From: Bromus sterilis
Taxonomy: Eukaryota; Streptophyta; Magnoliopsida; Poales; Poaceae
Reading direction: 5' to 3'
DNA length: 64,000 nucleotides
Assembly: GCA_950022295.1 (NCBI GenBank)
Contig: OX465597.1
Span: 379,223,016-379,287,015 of the forward strand
Each line of letters begins with the position of its first letter. The first letter of the stretch is position 1. Position numbers and translations under genes: made by a program. Under the pieces are notes generated by a model. It was not told the origin of the DNA and ran no database searches. It worked only from the letters and a program-made list of their open reading frames with translations. This document shows positions 56,721 through 64,000 of the stretch, piece by piece.

Positions 56721-58425
56721 GCGAGGTAACCAAATTATAGCTGGGCAATTGATAGGATTATGTGCGCAAACCAATGCTAACTATGCTAGAAAGAAAGGAA
56801 GAGGCTCAAAAGCATGGGCGGTCCGCCAAATCAAGTAGACCAAAATCCATCTGCATCTACCTACTAATCATCCACCTTGAGATATCTATCCAGAACATCT
56901 CGCTCGTATTAAGTTGTGAATCCAACCCAAAGTGTAAACTCAAAGCAACAGACAACTCCATTAAAGAACTTTGCGTAAAGTAAACAATCCTTGCACCCCG
57001 GAAGTACAAGCACCGTTGTTTTCCCCCTTGTGGCAACAGCACATCCCCTAGACTCATGTTTCTGTCACTCAAGCTAGTCATCGGGGGGCATGAAACCACA
57101 ATCATGCATAACGCTCCCTCTTGGAGTCACTACCTATTACTTGGCCAAAGCAATAAACAGCAACGGAGAACATGCAAGAATTACTCTAGAAAATAAATAT
57201 AAAAGAGGAGAATCAAATATATTACTCAAACACAATCTAAACATAATCTCATAATCCATCGGATCCCAGCAAACTCAGCATAGCAACAGCAGAAAGATTA
57301 CATATGTGCCTCGATCATGTAGGGCAGCTCACGAGGTCTAATCCATGAAAAACAAAGAGGGGAGGAGAACATCACATAGCTACTGATCATAGACCCATGG
57401 TCCAAGGTGGAATACTCACGGTTCATCCGGGAAGCATCCATGGTGGTGGAGAAGCTCCCGGAGGTGGTTCCTCCCTCCGGTAGGGTGCCGGGAAGAGGTC
57501 TTCTGGTGCTCCCGATCTTGGAAGCGTGGCGGTGGCGGAATAGAGGAGAGATCGCGAAAAAGGGTTCCCGTCACGGGGTTTTCTTGTCACGAGGAATATA
57601 TAGGCAAAGGGGGTCAGCCAGGGGGGCCACCAGGGGTCCAGGCGGATCCCTGGCGCGGCCCCATCCTAGGGCGCACCGGGAGGGCGCTTGGGGCCCTGGT
57701 GGGTCCCCTCTGCCCCCCCCCCTCGGTGATTCTCGAAGCTTCCGTATCGCTGATTTTTTGTTGGATTTTTCCCAAATTTTTGGAGCACCTTTAATATGGG
57801 ATAAACCTGAAATAGAAAAATTGCAGAAAACAGGAACTGGCACTGGGGTGCACTGAGTTAATAGGTTAGTCCAAATATGAGCAAAAGTATATGGAAGTTC
57901 ATCAATATCATAGCAATATCACACAAAAGAGGCATGGAGCAAGCAGAAATTATAGATACGTTTTGGACGTATCAACATCCCCAAGCTTAATTCCTGCTCG
58001 TCCTCGAGTAGGTAAATGATAAAAGCATAATTTCTGTGGTGACATGCTAACAACCATATAAGAACTTTTAAGTAAAGCAATCAAGGCATGTAATTCAATT
58101 CAAGTCATAACAAGCAAGAGTCTATATTTAGCATTGAAACAAGCAATATAAGATCATAAAGGTGCAAGAGCTATCGCTGTCCGTGACTCGAATGTCTCCA
58201 AATGGTGTTTGCGTGCAAGAAAGGGGATAGGGATATACGAGAAAAAGTATTTTTGTGTTGAGAACTCAATCTACTAAAGTTTCACACTTGGTTTTCTTTG
58301 GAATCTTATCTTGACTCATCCCCAGACCACTAGCCAGGTACAAGTCAAAATGATCCACTCCTTTTCTACATTTTGAGCACTCATGCAATGGATGAGCGTA
58401 AGCAAAAAGTTGACACTTAGGATGG

Positions 58426-59879
58426 TGATACGTCCCAAACGTATCTATAATTTCTGCTTGCTCCATGCATGATTTGTGTGACTTTGCCATGTTTTGCTTG
58501 AACTTTCATACACTTTTGATCATATTTGGACTAACCTATTAACTCAGTGCACCAAGTTGCCAGTTCCTGTTTTCTGCTGTTTTTGTATTTCAGGTTTTCC
58601 TGCCATTAAAAGTGCCCAATAAATCCCGAATTTTTTTTATAAAAAATCAGCGCTCCGGAAGCTTCCGGAATAACCAAGACATGGCAGGAGGGCCACCACC
58701 AGGGGCCCAGGAGGGTGCCCGGCGCGGGTCCACCCTAGGCCGCGCCACCTGCCCTCCTGGCTGCCCTGTGGCCCCCCTGCCCCCCTCCTTTGGCCTATAT
58801 TTAGCCCCCGCGGAGGAAATCCCTAATATCGAAGTACTTTTTCCAGAAGCGATTCCGATCTCCGCCGCCATCGCCGACAAGCTTCGGGGGACCAGAATTC
58901 CTGTGTCGGCACCCTGCCGGGACGGGGAAGTGCCCCCGGATTCATCTCCATCGACGTTGCTTCCTCCCTCCATGAAGCGGGAGTAGTTCTTCCTCAGGGC
59001 TGAGGTTTCTACCAGTAGCTATGTGTTCTTCTCTCTCTCCCATGATGTGATCTTTGTTGTGTCATAGGCTATGTTAATCTAGGGTGATCCCATGATATTT
59101 CCCCTTCCTCTATGTATTGGATTGATGTACTCAATTGATCTTATCTAGTATAATCCCCGAGACCAAGGTGACAGCGGTCTATTGGACATGGGTTAGAAGA
59201 ATATTTTCATGAGTGATTTCCTCTTTTGTGTGTTGATTGAAGATTGAGAGTCTCTTGGTGCTTGTCTTTGACTATCCTTGAGATATGTTGTGGTGATTGT
59301 GGTACTCTTTTTGAATGGCCGCGGAAACATTGGGAAATCCATAGATTGAGAACTACGAACTGTGAGGTGTACTTTTGTAGCCCTACATAATTCTCATCCT
59401 CTCTTGACCACAAAGAATGACCTCCGAGTGCGTCTCCATTGCATGTTTTATGGGAAATATCATGTGATTAGACTATGTTAATGTTGTTGAGAGTTGCCAC
59501 TAGTGAAAGTATGAAGCCTAGGCCTTGTTTCCACCATTGTTACACCATTTGTGCTCATTTTTGTCACATGTTTGCTTGCTGCACTTTTTATTACAGATTT
59601 ATATTACCTTGCTTTGCCACACCTATCACCCATATTTTATTATCTCTTCGCCGAACTAGTGCACCTATACAACTCCTAGTTGTATTAGGTGTGTTGGGGA
59701 CACAAGAGACTTCTTGTATCTTAATTGCAGGGTTGCTTGAGAGAGACCATCTTCAACCTCTACTTCCCTGAGTTTGATAAACCTTAGCTCATCCACTTGA
59801 GGGAAATTGTTGTTGTCCTACAAACCTCTGCGCTTGGAGGCCCAACATAGTCTACAAGAATAGAAGTGCGCAGACATCA
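58426..59879 (+). repeat. 5' LTR of the Sabrina-like element
   Basis: 1454 bp from 'tgatacgtcccaaacgta' to 'gtgcgcagacatca'. TATA-like 'cctatatttagccc' lies near 58794. Confidence 0.88.
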
Positions 59880-59888
59880 AGCTATTTC

Positions 59889-59906
59889 TGGCGCCGTTGC
59901 CGGGGA
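59889..59906 (+). promoter_or_regulatory. Primer binding site
   Basis: 'tggcgccgttgccgggga' nine bases after the LTR end, the usual site in this group of gypsy elements. Confidence 0.85.
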
Positions 59907-59986
59907 GGTAAGCGTTGAAGGTATTTCTTTAGATCTTGCAATTAATTCTTTTTGTTTCTTGTTTTTATTTTCACTAGTTAGGCTTT

Positions 59987-60679
59987 ATGGAAAACAACAA
60001 AAAAATTATGAGAGAGCTTTATGAGCTCTATCTTGAGTTAGGACATGAAGTGTTTGAGGAGGAGATAAAAAAGCCTATGGAGCTTTATTATTTGAACAAC
60101 ACTCATGATAGTAGTAATGTTATTAGCATGTCTTCTTTGAATACTTTTGATGCTAATGATATGCAAAACCATAAGCTTGGGGATTCTAAGTTTTATGAAG
60201 ATAATCTTTTTAGCCCCCCAAGTTTTGATGAGGAAATTTATTTTGATGATACTTTTCCTCCTATCTATGATGATTATTGTGATGACACTTATGCTATAAA
60301 GACTGAATGTTTGGAAGTGTATCATGATAAGAATGATTCATGTGATAGCTATTTTGTTGAGTTTGCTCCCACTATTACTAATGAGAAGGATTTTGCTTAT
60401 GTGGGGAGTAACAAATTTTCTATGCTTGTGGATCATGGTAAGATTTTTTTATGTGATACTTATATTGTTGAGTTTATTGATGATCCCACTGAAAATTATT
60501 ATGAGAGGGGAACATATTCTTATAGATATTTCAATAATATCAAGTTCCCTCTCTTTATGTTGAAAACTTTGAAGTTGCACTTATTTTTCCTTCCTATGCT
60601 AATATCTTTATGCTTCAATGAGTTATTTCTCTACAAGATCCCTTTGCATAGAAAGCATGTGAGACTTAAATGTGTTTGA
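59987..60679 (+). CDS. ORF of unknown function in the gag position
   Basis: 230 codons, uninterrupted, starting about 80 bases after the primer site. It is acidic and rich in Asp, Glu, Tyr, Phe and Asn. The N-terminus 'MENNKKIMRELYELYLELGH' is a likely helix; the middle has clusters such as 'FDEEIYFDDTFPPIYDDY'; two segments repeat a 'DSYFVEFAPT'/'DTYIVEFIDD' pattern (about residues 120 and 158); the last 40 residues are hydrophobic then basic. There is no gag core, zinc knuckle, protease or polymerase motif. It is unlike gag of the related element at 36187, so it may be a replacement or a remnant of another protein. Confidence 0.6.
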   Translation: MENNKKIMRELYELYLELGHEVFEEEIKKPMELYYLNNTHDSSNVISMSSLNTFDANDMQNHKLGDSKFYEDNLFSPPSFDEEIYFDDTFPPIYDDYCDDTYAIKTECLEVYHDKNDSCDSYFVEFAPTITNEKDFAYVGSNKFSMLVDHGKIFLCDTYIVEFIDDPTENYYERGTYSYRYFNNIKFPLFMLKTLKLHLFFLPMLISLCFNELFLYKIPLHRKHVRLKCV

Positions 60680-63633
60680 TATTTGCTTCTTGATTCTCTC
60701 TTTTGTTCTTCAACTCTTATTCCTACGAGAGCATCACTAAAATCTTAAGCCTATCTTTATGGCCATAAAGAAAGAGCTCTAGGGAGACAACCCTTGTTAT
60801 CTTTACTTTGAGTTTTTACTTCTATTTTTAGTGGTCTTGATGATTGTTACTACTGTAGCAACATCATTGTATCTTTATTTTCAAGCTTTGTGTCAAGATA
60901 TAGCCTCATATGATAAGGGAAGTGAAAGTTGTGACATGCTGCCCAGAAAACAGATTCTGTCCTCGTGACGGGAAAAATCAGAATAAATCACCAGTTCATC
61001 TTTTTGAGCTGAATTGTTTACACAGCATGCACTATACAATCACGGAACTTTCGTATGTTCTGAGTTTTTTTATTTGAGTTGCAGAAGTGCCCCTAAAAAA
61101 TTATTTACTACCTGTTGTTCTCTTTTTCACAGATTCTGCCACGTTTTGTCTCTCCTAACGTTTGCAAACCTTAAGCTTGATTTTTCTTTGCAAAAACCTT
61201 TTGGAAATCTTGATAAACAGTACATCTTCAAGAATATCTTTATATCCAGTGGGAAAAATATTTATTAAGGGTACTAACTTCTCAAATCAGCTTATGCTGA
61301 GTTATGTATGAAGGGAGTTTTCAAGTGTGCGATGGAAGATGATTAAAGAAGATTCGGGAGTGTCAAGCGCTCAAGCTTGGGGATGCCCCCATGCATCCCC
61401 AATAAATATTCAAGGAGACTCAAGCGTCTAAGCTTGGGGATGCCGCCGTGCATCCCCTTCTCCATAAACAATGATCAGTTCGTCCTTCGTCTCACTATAT
61501 TTTTATCACTTCATGCATTATGTGCTATGCTTGGAGCGTCTCGCTCTTAGGTTTTATTTTTAGTTTTCTTTAGCTTTTCTTGCTGTTCATAACAATTTAG
61601 ATCCCGTCTTACTTTGTGTGGGACAGAAACACGTTCCACTTTCAAAATCTAGAACACATAATAGGATTCTTCATGTCTATCTTTTGATGTTGTGTGTTTT
61701 TTTATCTTTTCGTAGCTACTGCCATGTCTAGTTTTAGTCTTAGTTTGTCTTTAGCAAGAGCCTTGGCTTTTCTTTAGTTTTTTGCTGGAACTCTCTTTAG
61801 TTTTCATGTTTATCTTGTTAAGAGAGTTGGTTGTTGCACTGAGTTTTGTGTCTTGACTAGAAAGTAGGTAGTTGAATTTGCTTTTCTCTTTGTAGTAGTA
61901 ACTTGCAAAAAATTTGAGGTATTGACTAGATTAATGTTTGAACTTTTGGTGTCAAGAGCTCGAGCCTATTAGTGATAGATGTCGTATTTTGGGCAATCCG
62001 TGTGTTTTTCGAAAACCAAAAACCCCTGTTGAGAACTCTAGCTACTAGATGGATCACTAACCTCTGGAGGGTTCGCATATTAGAATACACTCACGTACCG
62101 TGAGTCGAGGATGCGCAAGGATAACCAAACCCCCATACACTCCTCCTCGGGGTACTTGTCTCTTTGTGAACCTCCTTATTATATTGGGAGTTACCGATAA
62201 TAAGTGCATGAGTTCTTCGGACTAATGTAAGTATTGAAAGTTGACACTTCCACCTCCTCATATTTGCTAGACTTTCCTATGTCGTGCATTGCCCTCTTCT
62301 CACTCCGAGAGTTGGCGTCCACCTTCGGCGGTGCATCCAAACCCATGGCATGATACGCTCTGTCATCATAAACCTCCTTATATCTTTCCTCAAAACAGCC
62401 ACCATACCTACCTACAAGGCATTTCCATAGCCTTTCCGAGATACATTGCCATGCAACATCCACCTTCTCATGACTTGATCTTCATGTCATACATGCTACT
62501 TGCTTGATCGATGAGCCGCATGCTAGTTGGGACTTGCCTAATCATTGCTACATGATGTGCTAGTATGATTGCATATCCTGCTATCCTAGCAGAGGCATAC
62601 ATTTGCATCATGACAGTTATATCTTCTTTATGTGAGTACCTTTATAAAGTGTGAAAGATCTCCTATATTCTTGTAAAATATAGAGTGTTGCCCCTAAAGT
62701 GAGGAAAAGATCCCAAAGAGGACAAAATCAAAAGATCCCAAAGAGGACAAATGAGAGTTAAATAGAAAGAGCCATTGAGGCCACCAAAAAAATACAAAAA
62801 AATGGAAAAAGGAGAAAAAGAAAAATAAAAAGAGAGAAGGGGGCACACTACTATTCCTTTTGAGAGATCCGCACTAGTACTTCATCCTCTATCCCTTGTA
62901 CTCCATAGAGATCATCATCATGCATATAGCTATGTGGGGACCTTCACACTATAGAACTTGGCTTGTATATTCCAATGATGAGCCTCCTCAAACGAGCTCT
63001 AGGTCTTCTTGAGCAAGCAAGTTAGATGCACCCCCACTAGTTCCCTTGGAGAGCTTTTAGCTCACATGTGCATCTGTTGCATGGCAATCCCTACTCCTCA
63101 CATCATATCTATCATATGGCCTTCTCTCGCCTATGATTGTCCGCATTGATGTGAGCCTTTCACACCTTTTTGTCTTCCTCATCCACCTTCTTTCTGTTTC
63201 GCCTTTTAGGTGTCAACTTTCTTGCTCACGCTCATCCATTGCATGAGTGCTCAAAATATCGAAAGGGAGTGGATCAGTTTGACTTGTACCTAGCTAGTGG
63301 TCTGGGGACGAGTCAAGATAAGAATCTAAAGGAGAACAAGTGTGAAACTTTAGTAGATAGTTGTTCTCAACAACCTTTTTCTCTCTTTTTCCCAGTCCCC
63401 TTCTTGCATGCAAACACCATCTGGAGACATTCGGGTCACGGACAACAAGAGCTCTTGCACCCTTTGTTCTTTTGTTGCTTGTGTCAATGCTAATATAGAC
63501 TCTTGCTTGTTAAGACTTGAATTGAATTGCATGCTTTCATTGCTTTACTTAAAAGTCCATATATGGTTGTGTGGCATGTCGCCACAGAAATTATGCTTGT
63601 TATCATTTGCCTACTCGAGGACGACCAGGAATT
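60680..63633 (+). other. Non-coding 3' region of the element
   Basis: Collinear with 38073-40860. No coding region seen. The polypurine word 'aagcttggggatg' occurs internally at 61373-61385 and 61430-61442 before the real tract at 63634-63646. Confidence 0.75.
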
Positions 63634-63647
63634 AAGCTTGGGGATGT

Positions 63648-64000
63648 TGATACATCCCAAACGTATCTATAATTTCTGCTTGCTCCATGCATGATTTGTG
63701 TGACTTTGCATGTTTTTCTTGAACTTTCATACACTTTTGATCATATTTGGACTAACCTATTAACTCAGTGCACCCAGTTGTCAGTTCCTGTTTTCTGCTA
63801 TTTTTGTATTTCAGGTTTTCCGGCCATTAAAAGTGCCCAATAAATCCTGGAAAAATTATATAAAAAATCAGTGCTCCGGAAGCTTCTGGAATAAACAAGA
63901 CATGGCAGGAGGGACAACACCAGGGGCCCAGGAGGGTACCCGGCGCGGGTCCACCCTAGGCCGCGCCACCTTCCCTCCTGGCTGCCCTGTGCCCCCCTTG
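63648..64000 (+). repeat. 3' LTR, first 353 bp
   Basis: 'tgatacatcccaaacgta' matches the 5' LTR with a few substitutions and is cut by the window end. Confidence 0.9.

Larger units (their letters stand above)
48400..58425 (-). mobile_element. Inverted Sabrina-like gypsy element, partly visible
   Basis: Read on the - strand from 58425: 3' internal region (58425-57975) ending in 'aagcttggggatgt', then the LTR from 57974 ('tgatacgtccaaaacgta') to 56726, interrupted by the gypsy element 48836-56720, and continuing at 48835 to its end at 48400 ('cgtaacatca'). The 5-bp duplication 'gcgag' marks the interruption. The 5' part lies outside the window because another element is inserted at 58426. Confidence 0.82.
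58426..64000 (+). mobile_element. Sabrina-like non-autonomous gypsy element, right end outside window
   Basis: 5' LTR 58426-59879, primer site, one ORF, long non-coding region, polypurine tract and the start of the 3' LTR at 63648. It is inserted in the 3' region of the inverted element; 'gatgg' at 58421-58425 is the expected left copy of the target duplication. It shares LTR and 3' region with the element at 36181-42526 but has a different ORF in place of gag-protease. Confidence 0.88.

Overview
The window is nuclear DNA from a large-genome grass, most likely a Triticeae species (wheat, Aegilops or barley relatives). The basis is the TE content: a copia element whose LTR carries the BARE/Angela/WIS-type terminus, gypsy elements with 'tgatacgtcc' LTR termini and no pol (Sabrina-like), CACTA elements, Mutator-like elements, Stowaway and Tourist MITEs and L1-type LINEs. 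Only one host gene is convincing, and it is present twice. There are no RNA genes, no CRISPR array and no prokaryotic features.

Region 1 (1-34233) is a direct tandem duplication of about 12.6 kb. Unit 1 (from before base 1 to about 21604) and unit 2 (about 21605-34233) are collinear. Each unit carries, in order: the 3' end of a + strand LINE; a - strand LINE broken by a small Mutator-like element (9-bp target duplication) and a CACTA element (3-bp target duplication); a promoter region with a Stowaway MITE and a 32-bp minisatellite; a two-exon gene for a 383-residue protein of the 2-oxoglutarate/Fe(II) oxygenase fold that lacks the metal ligands; and downstream a second, partial copy of its exon 2. 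Unit 1 alone received a 9.3-kb copia element (4876-14184); unit 2 alone carries a Tourist-like MITE (32318-32600). The junction between units lies inside another Mutator-like element, complete at 34024-34908.

Region 2 (34234-42526) holds the rest of that element, a third copy of the gene's 3' flank, a 5' CACTA fragment (35142-36180), and a gypsy element missing its 5' end (gag, protease, 3' LTR).

Region 3 (42527-64000) is a nest. A LINE (ORF1, endonuclease, reverse transcriptase) is interrupted by a gypsy-type LTR (46828), that by another LTR (47684), that by an inverted element (48400-58425). The inverted element contains a complete gypsy element in its LTR (48836-56720, - strand) and another Sabrina-like element in its body (58426 to beyond the window). 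The 48836-56720 gypsy element is the most unusual object: it has lost most of its reverse transcriptase, carries twelve copies of a 71-bp repeat containing its polypurine-tract motif, and carries on the opposite strand a 214-codon ORF with a B3 DNA-binding domain and its own TATA box.

Coordinates of element ends come from reading target duplications and termini by eye. Family names are hedged because no library search was possible.
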